From positions 126,001 through 190,000 of the forward strand of contig JAQFVV010013090.1 in assembly GCA_028023455.1 (NCBI GenBank): a DNA stretch of 64,000 bases, in the 5' to 3' direction. Below, in pieces: positions 1-11,777 of the stretch; within the stretch, counting starts at the first letter, position 1, and the number at the start of each line of letters is the position of its first letter. This DNA comes from Epiperipatus broadwayi (lineage: Eukaryota; Onychophora; Udeonychophora; Euonychophora; Peripatidae). The notes below the pieces were generated by a model. The model saw only the letters and a list, made by a program, of their open reading frames with translations. It had not been told where the DNA came from and ran no database searches. The position numbers and the translations under genes are program-made.

Positions 1-655
1 TACTGAAACTATTTGAATTTTTGCTACAATAAAAAAAAAAATCTGAACCATTTTTTACAATTATTTATGATAGCTAATACAAAATATATTTTAAAGAATA
101 TGATTATGTAACTCTAGAAAGTAAAATATTGTTTGGCTAAAATAGCTTTTTTACATTTATTTCTTTTTAATAATTATTAATTTAAATTTAGACTTAATTT
201 TTTTTTTTTTTTTAGAAATTATACTTAAAACGTTTACATTTTATTACAATATTTTAGCAAGTGCTGGTAATGTTATCTCATTAGAATGCATGTACAGCGA
301 AAATGTAAGTCCTTGTATATATTTGTATTAGATGAATAGACACCCACATGAATATATGTATAATAAACACTATGCCTGAAAGTAAAATGAATAAGACAAT
401 AGGACACCATAATCATCATTAACATATGATTAAAAAGTTTTAAAATTAAATGAATAAATTAAAAATAAAAGTCATTAAAAAATATCCAAAATTAATTATA
501 ATTATATGATTACAAAGAAAATCATTTCCTTTTAGAAACTTACCCTAAATATAATATTATTTTCAAAAAAATATATAAAATTTTTTATTATCATCAAAAC
601 TTTGGCTTTCAAACAGACTTAGATAATGAATGTAATATATATATTAGTTGTTGAT

Positions 656-837
656 AAACAGGCAAAAACTCACCATATAGTAGTGCCACCTTGTGCTAAC
701 CAGAGTAATCAATGGATGCCAGAAGGCTTGTGCATAAAATCCCTATCTAGTGCCTACTCATCCAATATCCTCAGACTAGTTTCTGGCTTGTGGCCTTCAT
801 CAGTGAAGAGCCTTGGATCTGAGAGCACTGCACCTGG
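656..837 (-). mobile_element. half-length foldback element with 12-bp target duplication
   Basis: One arm of the main foldback family of this window. It starts at the family terminus AAACAGGCAAAA, runs through the segment ending TTGGATCTGAGAGCACTGC, and stops where full copies continue into the arm interior. It is flanked by ttagttgttgat (644-655) and ttagttattgat (838-849), 12 bp with one mismatch, read as a target-site duplication. Only the AAACAGG end survives. If the copy was truncated at its 5' end as LINE-mobilised copies are, the AAACAGG tip is the element's 3' end. The 71-residue ORF across it is fortuitous. Confidence 0.7.
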
Positions 838-1836
838 TTAGTTATTGATATTAAAAATATTTTTTATTGTCAATTTCTGAGCTTATGACTGTTTAATATG
901 CCCAATTAAGCATCTATTATTTGGCATTTTATTACTCAACCTCTTAATCATACTGAAATTATCAATATCAGTTATCAGGAATCACTATCTATAATAAGCG
1001 CAAAATTTTGACCATAATTTTATTAGACTAGATTCTTGTTGCTTTTATTTTTATGTCAAAATATGTATTATATAAGCAAGTTAACACAAAGCCCTAAGTT
1101 TTTCCAAAGAACTGATCATATCATTTCTTTTATCTGATGTAATATATATATGAAGATCTTTCATCATAATTTTTAATTTATAAATTTATTTTTGATCATC
1201 TCTGTTGTTGCGCTTATTGTTGAAATTCTTATAAATGTTATTTCCACAATACTTTAGTCCTTTCAAAAATCTCTTGCCATTTAATTGTATTACAATATGA
1301 GAGTCAAGTTTCAATACAATATTATAAATGCTTTTTATCACTTCATATTTATAAAGAAATCATTATTCTATATTAAATTCCTCTAAAACATTAATGACTG
1401 ATTTAACCAATGTAAATTATGATGTTAAAAGTTATTAAAGCAGCTATTTTTTAAAATATTACTAATACTAAATTAAATTTCTTTCCCTATATGCTTGTAT
1501 ATTTGCAGTTCCACACACATATATAATGCAGTTTAACATTGCTCATTTTTAAATAAATATAACTATTAATATGATCTTTCACTGCCTAAAAGAAAATATA
1601 TCAGTAGTAATCTGACTATTACTAAAATTACATTAATTTCTTGCTGGGAATTGAAGCTTCATCCAATAAAACTGCAGATAGCAAAAAGTTATGTAATTTT
1701 GTTAATCAAAGATTACTGTTGACTTAATCATTTACATACAATAAAAGGTTGCAATGAATTAATAGCAACACCTCACAATAACAGCTGCTCATCAATTAAT
1801 GTCGATTAGTTAAAACAAACTCGCTTAAATTTTTAT

Positions 1837-2699
1837 AAACATCACATGACCACCTCCTCTTATGCTTGTGTATAACTGTTGTTAAAACAGGCAAAACTCA
1901 CTATATATATTGCCACACACAGCAAGCTAGAGTAATCAACGCATGCCAGAAGGCTTGTGCATAAAATCCCCATCTAATGCCTACTCATCCAATATCCCTG
2001 ACTAGTTTCTGGCTTATGGCCTTCGTCAGTGAGGAGCTTTGGATATGAGAGCACTGCATCTAGATCTTAGGATCTAATGCAACCCTCCAGCAACCACCTT
2101 TTATCTCCATTTAACTACAAAACTATGAGTCTTAAACTGAAAACACCTTAATGTTTTCAATCCAAGCCCATCAGCTTATATAGTCATATGGGTCTGAACC
2201 CAGTTCAGTACCCATATATTTTGGTGTCTTTGGTTTTTTAATAACCATAGCCACCACTATGCTATTAGGCAGAATTGGTCATGTGATGTTTATTGGCTTA
2301 AAACCAATTCTGCCTAATAGGATAGTGGTGGCTATGGTTATTAAAGAACCAAAGACACCAAAAATGCATGGGTACTGAACTGGGTTCAGACCCATATGAC
2401 TATATAAGCTGATGGGCTTGAATTGAAAACATGAAGGTGTTTTCAGTTTAAGACTCATAGTTTTGTAGTTAAATGGAGATAAAGGGTGGTTGCTGGTGGG
2501 TTGCATTAGATCCTAAGATCTAGATGCAGTGCTATCATATCCAAAGCTCCTCACTGACGAAGGCCATAAGCCAGAAACTAGTCTGGGGATATTGAATGAG
2601 TAGGCACTAGATGGGGATTTTATGCACAAGCCTTCTGGCATCCATTGATTACTCTAGCTTGCTGTGTGTGGCAATATATATAGTGAGTTTTGCCTTTTT
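1837..2699 (+). mobile_element. near full-length foldback element, long inverted repeat (family 1)
   Basis: An 863-bp insertion that is almost entirely a hairpin. A head of about 50 bp (AAACATCACATGACCACC and on) precedes the left arm, which starts AAAACAGGCAAAACTC near 1888 and reaches about 2279. The right arm (about 2305-2695) is its reverse complement and ends GAGTTTTGCC followed by a T run. The short loop contains CATGTGATGTTTATTGG, which resembles the head in reverse complement. Flanks taaatttttat (1826-1836) and taaatttctat (2700-2710) form an 11-bp target duplication with one mismatch. No protein is encoded; the 75-residue minus-strand ORF is arm sequence. Confidence 0.8.
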
Positions 2700-4076
2700 T
2701 AAATTTCTATGTTGATTTTTCAGCAATAGACTTAAAATTTGAAGCCAATCCCCCTTCCCCCATCACTAATCATCCTTTCTTTTAGCCATCACTCTACTTA
2801 TCTTACCTATATAATGTTTGTGCTTTTAAAAACTTTACACAGCTATTATGTCCACATAATATATAGGGTTAAATAAATGGCATTTATGTTTACTGCTTGA
2901 CATATAAAAAAGGTTATGTCTTAACTTTAACAAAAAAAATGTGTCAAGTCGTCATCATCCATGTAATACATATTTATTTAATTTTAAATGCTATATAATC
3001 AAATTACACTTAACCAATAACTTGCTTTCAAACTTATGAATACAGTATACAATTTAAAGCATTAATAATTTTTCTACCTAGCTAGTAATTAAACTGAAAG
3101 TCTTTTAGATATTATCATAACTCCTAAATCATTTTTCAAGAAACAAAAATCACAACATCTAAAAGAACTTTTTTTTTAAATAGACTAATTACTATTTAAT
3201 GTTTTAATCATTCTATAAAACTTCTTGGGGTTTATGCATATCTTTCCATTTTATGTTTATTTCTCAAGGCACGACATTAGAAAAGGGAAAGAGTATCATT
3301 GTTTTTTATCTTGGGTGCTCATTTTTCCCAAATTAAAAAAAAAAGTTCTAGTTCTAATATTTTTAACAGAGATACAAAAAATCACCAAAATTATTGAATT
3401 CCAGCTTTTATAACACAAATCTATTCAAAGTCTTGGTTAAGACATTTTATCCTGTTGATATATGCTTGAAATAAATGTAAATTCTTTGCTGTTATTTTTT
3501 TTTTCTTCTCAATAAATAAGCATTAAAGATATTACTACTTTTTTTCATAACAATTCTAATTTATTTATTGAAAAATTTTCAATTTAGATTTTCCTTATAT
3601 ATATTTTTTATATTTTATTTCGTATGTTGCAAATACTTGCATTCCAAACCATGTTGTTATTTCATACTTTAATAATTTCAATGGCTCTCTCCAGTACACA
3701 TTCTATAATTTCATATTTAAAATGTTATCCTTTAGAAATTATGATTTATAGGTTTTAAATATATACTTATTTCATCAAGATTTTTGATAAATATATAAAA
3801 TTAAGATTTCTATTCTATTATGATAAAAATAAAATTTTACCCCCCATTATATAAAAATATTCATTTAGATATTATATGTTTTTGATTTATAAATATATAT
3901 CATACATATACTTAGGATTTCTAATTTATATAATCAAAGATTTTAATTTTCCATTTTAAAGAGATTACACAGACAATAATGTTCTTATGTTAGATAAAAA
4001 TAGCATTTAAATCAACTACTACACCAATATCCATTATTAGTGAGTGCATGCCTGGAATGAAGAATTTTGAAAACAG

Positions 4077-4446
4077 TCTTAACTCATTTACAAAGTAGGT
4101 GGATTTTTGGTTATTATATCTAGTCCTTTTTCTAATTTTACATTTGCATCAATGAAGAAGTTCTAATATGGATAAAGGAAATAGTAATAATGAGGGAAAA
4201 AAAGCAAATATAATGTATAATGCTAAGTCTTAGCATCAAATAGATATGCAAAATATTCCATTACTATTGATGAAAGATCAGAATGTCAAAATAGACAGAG
4301 ATGCTAAAATACTGAAATATCTGATTTTTGACAATGCATCACTGCAAAAGATAGTTGTGAAATAAATAATCAGGCATATATAAATAGAAAAAGGACTAGA
4401 TATAATAACTAGAAACCCACCCATTTTTGTAAATGAGTTAAGGTTA
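4077..4446. repeat. imperfect inverted repeat, about 370 bp
   Basis: The left arm (about 4077-4135, around TTATTATATCTAGTCCTTT) is the reverse complement of 4386-4443, with scattered mismatches. The interior is about 250 bp of AT-rich sequence. No clear flanking duplication was found. It is probably an old foldback or MITE-type insertion of a family not otherwise seen here. Confidence 0.55.
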
Positions 4447-5478
4447 TTTTCCAGAGTAATGATGTTATCCATCATCATCAAAACTGGTCTGGGTCAAAAC
4501 GAAAAATTCTTTCGTACTTTATGAACTGATAAAAGATATCAGGTATACCTTGCTCAAGAAATTTGATCATTTCCCTAGCAATGAAAATTTCAAAGAAACT
4601 AACTAGCAGGATCTAACAATCTATAAATTCTATGTAAAATTATGAAGTATTGGAGAGAACATTTTAGGGATTTTTATATATTCCAAATAAGATTCTTAGT
4701 TTGAATGAAAGTCTGAAACTTTGCAAAGAATACCATAGCTGAAAAATGTAAGAGCTATTCTGAAAAAAATAAATAGCTTTTTTTTCTTGTTTACACATTA
4801 AAATAAAATAACTATATTAAAAAAAAAAATCAACTGTTTAGGTTAAATCATATATTTATTTTTGAAATTATATTTGTCTATAAATAAATAAAAATTATAT
4901 TTTAAGATTAGTAATAAAGTTATTTTGTTTCATATCACTCTTTTACAAGTTTAGTGTTGCAAACTTATTTAAATATATAAGAGTAGTAAAATGTTTCTTT
5001 ATCATAATGAGCATTCAAAACTAAAATCTAATGCCTATGTGCAACTCAATTTACAGTGATCTTCTCTTAATGTGAAAATCAGATCCCTAACTTACTTTTA
5101 TTGTGAAATGCTACTGTGCGGACATATGTTTATACATAAACAATATTAATAAAAATTTTAATAACAAAAAAGCAAAGGCTAAATGATTAAAATAAAGACC
5201 AACGCAAAATATTTTTTAGTTTTATATATCAAACGTGCTAAGCTAGAATAAATATATTTAAACCAATTGAAGCCTTTTCTGTTTTTAAATGTTTAAACAT
5301 TTATTAATTTATTATAATGACAATAATATCTTCAATGGTGATTGCTTTAACTTTTAAATAAATTATGATGCTACAAAATAATGTGTTGTATAAAATCGGA
5401 TGTTTTCAAATTAATATTCAATTTTTAACATATAATAAAAATAATTCTGAGTCTAAAATTTTGATAAAATTTACTTAC

Positions 5479-5608
5479 TGTAGAATCACTATCAGAATCA
5501 GACTCACTATCGACAGTTCCAGGCTGTACAAACACCGTTTTCTGTTTCACTGGTGGGCCGTATAAGGCAGTATTAATTGGAAAATATTTTAATTCTGTTG
5601 CAGTATAT
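5479..5608 (-). CDS. PHF10-like exon G: end of SAY region and start of acidic serine stretch
   Basis: Last exon of the gene inside the window, 130 nt. On the minus strand it follows acceptor ...TTTAATTTAG at 5610-5609 and ends at a consensus donor GTAAGT. The first base completes the codon begun in exon F, and the exon ends on a whole codon. The peptide starts YTATELKYFPINTALYGPP, matching human PHF10 YSPDELRYLPLNTALYEPP, then runs to an acidic Asp/Ser repeat (DSESDSDSDS) as in the human protein before its PHD fingers. In PBAF remodelling complexes this region precedes the tandem PHD fingers that read histone H3 tails (known for the family, not visible here). The next exon lies outside the window. 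Confidence 0.93.
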
Positions 5609-6391
5609 CTAAATTAAAATTTTTATATTAAAGCGTATATTTAAATTACACATTCAAATGATTTCATTAGATATAATCAAACAAAATTTACATAACAACA
5701 AACAGTATCTATAACTATTCAACTACTGATATATAACACAAAGTGGCAAACTTAAATCTTATATGCAATCATAAATAATATGAGTAATTACCATACTACT
5801 GCAATAAGATTTGAAATACAGGCATTCTTCATATACCTGGAGCTTAATTGTAAATGTAGGAGATTTGAACACAGACTTTCAAGTACCCTTCAACTATCCA
5901 CACTATCTCATACCATGGATACACATCACCACACACATGTAGAAATGATAAATAATCACCAATATATATATTTTGTGCCTAACCAGCACTCATCAGTTGG
6001 TCCAGATTATCATATCCCACATATATATAAAATAAGTGCTCAGTTTTTATATGAAGATAGCAAATCTTCATACTTTAATGGATAGCCTTCAATTTACTCC
6101 AATCTCCAACTCTTCAGTCATCCATACCATTGAAAATCTGATGATGGAAAGCCCAAATCCCATGTTGATGCAATATTATTGCCACGTCCATGTTAACATC
6201 AAGTCACTCTGACCACTCATGTATAGGACCTTATCCATTTAAATACATAGAAGTGGAATGGGGAGGATGCAGGCTTAATGTGTAAGATTTGAAATCCCCT
6301 ATATATTCATAATACTCCAGTATAAACAATTTCTCAACACTGAAGGAAAAAGTTATAAACAATTTTAACTAATATGAATATTATAGAATCA

Positions 6392-6575
6392 TCAACACAT
6401 CACATAATCACCATTTCATATGCTTATATAGGCTGTTGATAATAGTAGCAATCTCTCCAAACAATAGTGTCACCAAATGCAAACCTTCATAATCAATAGG
6501 GGCAGGAAGGTTTCTGCATAAAATCCCTATCTAGTGCCTACACATTTAATATTCCCAGACTAATTTGTGGCTTTA
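6392..6575 (+). mobile_element. decayed partial copy of foldback family 1
   Basis: Begins with a degenerate version of the family-1 head (ACATCACATAATCACCATTT) and continues through recognisable arm sequence (GCATAAAATCCCTATCTAG), then breaks off after the GACTA..TTTGTGGC segment. It has only one arm, so it can no longer fold. No convincing target duplication remains. Divergence is higher than at 1837-2699, so this is an older insertion. Confidence 0.6.
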
Positions 6576-7199
6576 ATATAAATACTGATATATGAAATCA
6601 CAGTTGAATTATTGAATGCTATGAGAAGATTTTGGAAAATTAATTAATGTTTCTAGTGTAAGTTATAATTGACAAAAATGGCATATAGATTTCTCTTCAA
6701 TAGATATAATTCCAATAAAGAAATGAAGTATTCTAGAACAATTAGCTTAATCTCACATATAACGATGATAGTTAATATATTTATAATTAAAATAAACATG
6801 TTTTAATTAAAAGAGTAGTTGAAATTTAAAAATGATGGAAGGTGTTTAAATAAAATTGGATTGCTGCTTTTTGATCTTGAAAAAGGCATGTGATAATTGT
6901 CTATTTCCTGTTTTACTTTCTACACACATACACAAAACCGAGAAGGGCAAATTCCTAATGTTCACTCCATATATTCTTGTTGTTGCAGCTGTTATTACTA
7001 TATGATTATTCATATAGTATACAAACATGGATGTGCTGCTCACCGACATGCATTAGTCAGCATAGTGAGTTTAGTGGCTTTTTACCATGGTCTTTCTTCT
7101 CAACTGCCAATATGGCAGAATGAATGTGTGTGAATGAAAATTTTTTTTCTAATAGATATATACAATTATAACAGATAAAAATAAATCATGGCCCTTATT

Positions 7200-8250
7200 C
7201 CCAGGAGACTGTAAAGTCACTAGCCAAGCCTGTGGTTGGTAGCCAAAGGTGGAGAGTGCTAAGAATCCCGATTGCAAATCCAGGCTGCCATTTGATCACA
7301 ACTTTTTATTTAGGTACTTACAACTGCAGATCACTTTCAGTTGAAGGAAAATTTCAAGAAGTGGAAAAAGAACTGTCTAATATAATGAAACTTTATTGGA
7401 TTTTGTGAAGTTAGAAGAAAAGCTGAAGAGATAATTGATTTAAAAAGTGGACATGTACTCTACTACAAAGGCACAAATATTGGACATATAAGTGGAATAG
7501 GATTCATTATAAATAAAAAATAGAAGAACAACATTATGGAGATTGATGGTATATCAGACAGAGTGGCAAGATTAGTTATTCAACTTAATAGCAGATAATT
7601 CAGGTTTATGCCCAACAAGTTCTCATAGTCATGAAGTAGTGGAAAATTTTTATATGGATGTACAAAAGGCTTTTGATCAGACTAAACAACATTTTAAAAT
7701 TGTTATGGGAGATTTTAATGCTAAAATTGGTAAACAAATGAAAAATGAAAGTGCTATATAGGTAAATTTGGTTAGGGTAATAGAAATGAGAGAGGACATA
7801 GACTTGTGCAGTTTGCAGAAAAAAAACCTTTATACTATGAATTCTTTTTCTTTTTGACAAAAATGTTAAAAAAGGAAATGGAAGGTACAGCAGAATTGGA
7901 TTATATTTTGACTAACAGAAAATACATATTTCAAGATTGTAATTCCTTAATAAATTCAACACAGGAAGTGATCATCAATTAGTAAGATGTAAAGTACGTA
8001 TTAATGCAAAACTAGAGACAAAAATTATTAAAAAAAATAATATTTACGGTTGACAATCCTAATCTTCAGAAAAATTCGAATGAATTTCAATTAGAACTTA
8101 AAAATCGTTTTCAAATATTAGGGTGATTTTGAATATGACTCAGATTTGAATGAAATTAATGGGAAAATAACTGTTACACTTTTAAAAACTGCAACAATTA
8201 TAGCTGAAAGAAAAAAGCAGCAATTCGCTGCATTACTTAGTACTAATAAC
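7200..8250 (+). pseudogene. RTE-type LINE relic, endonuclease half
   Basis: Broken ORF of a non-LTR retrotransposon. From 7312 the frame reads GTYNCRSLSVEGKFQEVEKE, the usual start of the APE-like endonuclease in the RTE/craniofacial-development-protein-2-like family. Further blocks are GISDRVARLVIQLNSR (about 7550-7600), the catalytic motif MGDFNAKIG (7705-7731), a degenerate NERG.RLVQFAEK, LDYILTNRKYIFQD (about 7896) and TGSDHQLVRC (about 7960). The Asp/Asn of GDFNAK and the SDH block are the endonuclease active-site elements of this fold. Stops and frameshifts separate the blocks, so no product is expected. The RT half follows from 8890; the 8250-8890 gap has no recognisable coding and is probably eroded or filled by another insertion. 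Confidence 0.82.
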
Positions 8251-8889
8251 ATTTTTATTTACTTACAACTTTAAATAATTTCTTATTAAAAAATGAATTC
8301 CTGATGACAATGCAATCTAAGCATCTAGAATCCTATGAGTATGCATCCATCCAATACTCTTCTTCTACTCTTATAACACATTTTAAATAAACAATATATA
8401 ACTTTCAAAAAAGTTATGACTCCAAACCACTAAATTGTTTAACCAAGTTAGTTGATCATTTAATGCTTATATATAATTGCATTACATATATAAAAAAAAA
8501 ATAACTCTTTAATACAGAAAACTTGAGGTAAGAGAAATGTGATAATTTAGGTTAGAATATATGTTTCTATTATTACAAGTTCATTATCATTAGCTTATAG
8601 CTGAGGTCACTAAAAATAGTTTCTGATCTAGCTTCAAATTTTATAAATGATAAATAATTGTGTAATCTTAGGATTATTATTGTGGATAGCATACCGATAG
8701 TAAAATTAATTGCTGGAAAAATGGTGCATTTTTTTTCAAGTTCCTTTCACTCTTAAATTAAAACTGATTAAAAACAGTATTTAAAAACTTGAAATCACTA
8801 CAATTTAATATATACTAATTACTATGAGTTAACGTAGGTATTACTAATGAATAATATTTATAATTATATTATTTATATCTTAATGAATA

Positions 8890-10850
8890 GTTAGGATTTA
8901 GATGAAAGAGAGTAAAATTTTCCAGGAAAATTCAGAATAGAGTTTGTTCAGGGAGATGAACAGGAGACAATTTATTTATTGTTGTATTCATTTGACTGAA
9001 ATATCATAAAGAGAAGTAAACTATTATTTATTGCATTTTTAGATACAAATAAGGCTTATAATACTGTGGATAGAAATAAATTGTGGAGAAGTTTTAAAAA
9101 TATGAAAACAAACTTAGAATTGTTAAGAATGAATGATTAAGAATCTTACCAAGGATAAGTTTTATAATTACCAATTATGGGATATAGAATCAGTGGAAAT
9201 GCAAAATTGAACTAAAGCAAGATTGTTCAGAATCATTTTAATTATTTATTTTGTTTCTATGAAAACTGAATGTTGAAATAAAAAAATTAGGGATAAAGAT
9301 AGAAATTTCTATATTTGGAACAGGTCTTTTTTTAAATAAGATGATATGACACTTTTTTGTAAAGAATATAGAAGATATAAAAGAAGTATACTGAGACAGG
9401 AAGAAATCTGAAAATTAAATTGGTTTAGAAAAATCTAAAATTCTAGTCTTTAATGGAGACAGTAAAACTAATAGGTGGAAAATATTGTCTGGAAAAAGTG
9501 AAGTATATATATATTTAGTTATGTATTCAATAGAATAAAAAATTATACAAATAGTTGAAAATTAGAGAGAGAAAAAGCAAAAAAAACAGAATAGGAGTCA
9601 TTAAAAATCTGGCGTGTTTTTACATAATAAATATGAGATATGTAGAATTACTTGGAAATGAATGATGGTGCCTGGAGTAACATTTGGAAATGATATATTT
9701 TGTAATGACAAAGGAACTCGGAAATTTTTACATAAAATCTAAAAAAAAAAAAAAAGATAGATGTGCATTTGGTAATGAATTATGGCCAGCAAATGAGCTT
9801 ATTCAACATAAAATAGAGTGGGCTTTCTTTTAAATAAAAGAAATTACAAGTATTTGGATGATTATAATATACGGAAAAATATATTGGGAAAGAATTTAAA
9901 TATGCAAGTTAATAAATAGACTATTTCTTTCCAAGTGATGATAAGTAGAAAAAAGAGAATAGATAAATTGATTAGAGGAAAAGATTAGAATTATGACAAA
10001 GTAATAGAATTAAAATAATAGTTTAGAGTTATATAAGAAGAAAAATTACGTACAATAAGAAAGGACGAATGTTAATATTAAAGGAAACTCATTGTTATTT
10101 AATGCATAAACAGGAATTCAAGAAGGCAAAAATAAAATAAGGATTTAGATTATAAATGTAGTTTATACATTAAATATCAGCCTTTTACAGATATTGTACA
10201 TGCGCTTTTACAAGTGTTAAATAATAAATGAATACTTTCACTGCCAATACAAGATATAGCATTTAAGAAAGATAAAATGAATCCACTTATTCTTTCCGAA
10301 CCCAAATGTTTATATATGGGCAAATCTTAAGTACTGGCAAAGAAAGCGTGAAGATAGATCGTTCACTTTAAATTACAGTTCGTATTGTCTGACTGAATGA
10401 CGTCGACAAAATTACTTTACTAAACGTCACTTTCAAATGAAACTTAAACATATGTAAATAAGCATTTATTTATATAGCGCGATGTTTTGTATTGGCAGTG
10501 AAAGTATTCATTTATTATTTAACACTCATAAAAGCGCATGTACAATAGCTGTAAAAGGCTGATATTTAATGTAATTACAATTATAAACATCGCGCTATAT
10601 AAATAAATGCTTATTTACAAATGTAGTTTATGTGAAAATAGTAGAAAATATTGAAGGATGTTGAAAATAAATAAATTGTGTAGGTGAAAAAAATTTAGAA
10701 AAAAAGAGTGAAAAGAGGTAGAAATTTTATAATTTTTTTTAAATCTTTAACAAAATTAGAAAATATGATAATATGATAGTGGAAGTATCATATCAGCTTT
10801 TATTAAAATGAAGTAGGAGGAGGGAGGGAACTAGGGCTGCAAAAATAATT
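8890..10850 (+). pseudogene. RTE-type LINE relic, reverse transcriptase half
   Basis: Continuation of the LINE at 7200. The clearest block is FIAFLDTNKAYNTVDRNKLW (about 9028), the RT motif in which the Asp of FLDTNKAY is a catalytic metal ligand. Upstream is a degenerate FRREFVQGDEQ block; downstream is GLEKSKILVFNGD (about 9420), matching the GL..N..KTK motif after the YxDD box, which itself is lost. The 3' part (CEKSRKY..MLKINKLC, about 10635-10690) continues on the far side of a foldback insertion at 10167-10618. Multiple frame breaks show long decay. No intact 3' end or target duplication was found. Confidence 0.72.
10167..10618 (-). mobile_element. foldback element nested in the LINE, 13-bp target duplication (family 2)
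   Basis: A 452-bp insertion with perfect 13-bp flanking repeats aaatgtagtttat (10154-10166 and 10619-10631). The left arm (10167 to about 10263) is the reverse complement of about 10485-10592, around GTATTGGCAGTGAAAGTATT. The right end is a head of about 35 bp (reading GTAAATAAGCATTTATTTAT on the minus strand), which is repeated in inverted form at about 10455. The spacer holds an imperfect GACGTC-containing segment. A diverged homologue of the left arm and spacer lies at 21640-21945. The insertion splits the RTE-type LINE, so it is younger than the LINE. Confidence 0.8.
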
Positions 10851-11437
10851 GAGTAATAAAGCGTTTATTGTGTAAGTAAGAGTTTTGGAGGAGGGAATAT
10901 TTAACTTGGTTAACAGTGTTCTTGAGTATATAGTCCATGAGCAAAAAAACTTCTGTTTAAAAACAAACTATTTACCATGTCATATTATAACATCTGGACT
11001 AAAAGAAATCATGCCATACTTACTTTCATAAAATATCTTTTTTCCACTCCCTTTCAGTTAATTTTTATCATTTCCTATTCTCTCATAGGCAGGAATGCTG
11101 CAACCAAATTCCTATATTAGTTTCCAGCTTTTGACTTCACGTGTGAGGCACATTGAATTTGTATTTACATATCTCTTTTATATTATCCAAATTATGACCA
11201 TGGAGTTTTGAATCCAAATTAATTTACAAATGTTGAAAGTATACTAAAAAAAATCTTAAAGCTTAGGTTTGGCATAATTTCTCTACTTCTAAGAATATGT
11301 GCAATCCAATTCTTCTTTTTAACTGGAGCTTTTTCGTATTATGGTTGAAAAATATTTCTACTGCATGATTATTATTTTTCTAGCAATCTCTACAATCAAT
11401 AAGTGTTTTTGTTTAAAAAAAAATTAAAAGTGTCCCT

Positions 11438-11630
11438 TTGGTGGCGCTGTTTCTAGTTAAAAACAGAGCGATATAACATTACCGGGCCGCTGTCCAACAA
11501 ACTCCGCCTCAGATATCCGTATTTGTTTATAAAGCCCTACCCTTTGAACACTGACATTCTGGGTGTTAATTAATCGACTTACAGATCAAAAGAATCACAA
11601 ACAAAACAAAGTAAATAGTTTACAAATACC
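11438..11630 (+). mobile_element. 193-bp insertion flanked by 22-bp direct repeats beside an exon donor
   Basis: The same 22-bp string, an A run then ttaaaagtgtccct, occurs at 11416-11437 and 11631-11652. Between them is a GC-richer, CpG-containing segment starting TTGGTGGCGCTGTTTC and including TATAACATTACCGGGCCG. That TGGCG..TG then ATATAAC..TTCCGGGCCG module is also near the left end of the inverted-repeat elements at 16882 and 35874. The 22-bp repeat is longer than the 8 bp of those elements and more like a LINE-generated duplication. The second repeat copy ends 15 nt from the exon F donor. The element is unidentified. Confidence 0.6.
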
Positions 11631-11667
11631 AAAAAAAATTAAAAGTGTCCCTATTTAATAAACTTAC

Positions 11668-11777
11668 TTTTTATAATACTCCTGAAACTGCCCAGGAATT
11701 AGTGCCACAGGATACTTGCTCACTTTAGTTGCTTCTTTGTCCAATTTCAGCATTTTACTTTTTGGATAATGAATAGT
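11668..11777 (-). CDS. PHF10-like exon F: conserved [18 protein letters not shown] block
   Basis: 110-nt exon on the minus strand, acceptor TTATTTTTAAAG at 11779-11778 and consensus donor GTAAGT starting at 11667. It begins on a whole codon and ends two bases into a Lys codon completed by exon G. The peptide begins [18 protein letters not shown] and continues with [19 protein letters not shown]. Human PHF10 has [19 protein letters not shown], the most conserved part of the SAY domain, which anchors the subunit in the PBAF complex (family knowledge). The donor side is crowded by a repeat-flanked insertion starting 15 nt downstream, yet the donor is intact. Confidence 0.95.

Larger units (their letters stand above)
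1..5478 (-). other. intron 3' of the last PHF10-like exon in the window
   Basis: AT-rich intronic sequence downstream of the exon at 5608-5479. The missing PHD-finger exons must lie before position 1, because no minus-strand stretch here encodes a Cys/His zinc finger with splice sites. It holds two foldback insertions (656-837 and 1837-2699) and an old imperfect inverted repeat (4077-4446). In 850-1825, 2711-4076 and 4447-5478 I see only low-complexity A/T sequence and short chance ORFs. Confidence 0.75.
5609..11667 (-). other. intron between PHF10-like exons F and G
   Basis: 6.06-kb intron. It contains a decayed foldback copy (6392-6575), the RTE-type LINE relic (7200-10850) with a nested foldback (10167-10618), and a 193-bp insertion next to the exon F donor (11438-11630). 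The stretch 5850-6300 is less AT-rich than its surroundings and carries a 101-codon chance ORF, but I recognise nothing in it. In 10860-11410 I see nothing. Confidence 0.75.

Noticed and set aside
280-310. Possible PHD-finger exon of the PHF10-like gene near the left edge
   Set aside because: No Cys/His pattern on the minus strand and no matching splice sites; the downstream exons are probably outside the window.
5780-6085. 101-codon ORF as a host exon
   Set aside because: Composition is repeat-like, it is on the opposite strand to the gene, and no homology or splice sites are evident.
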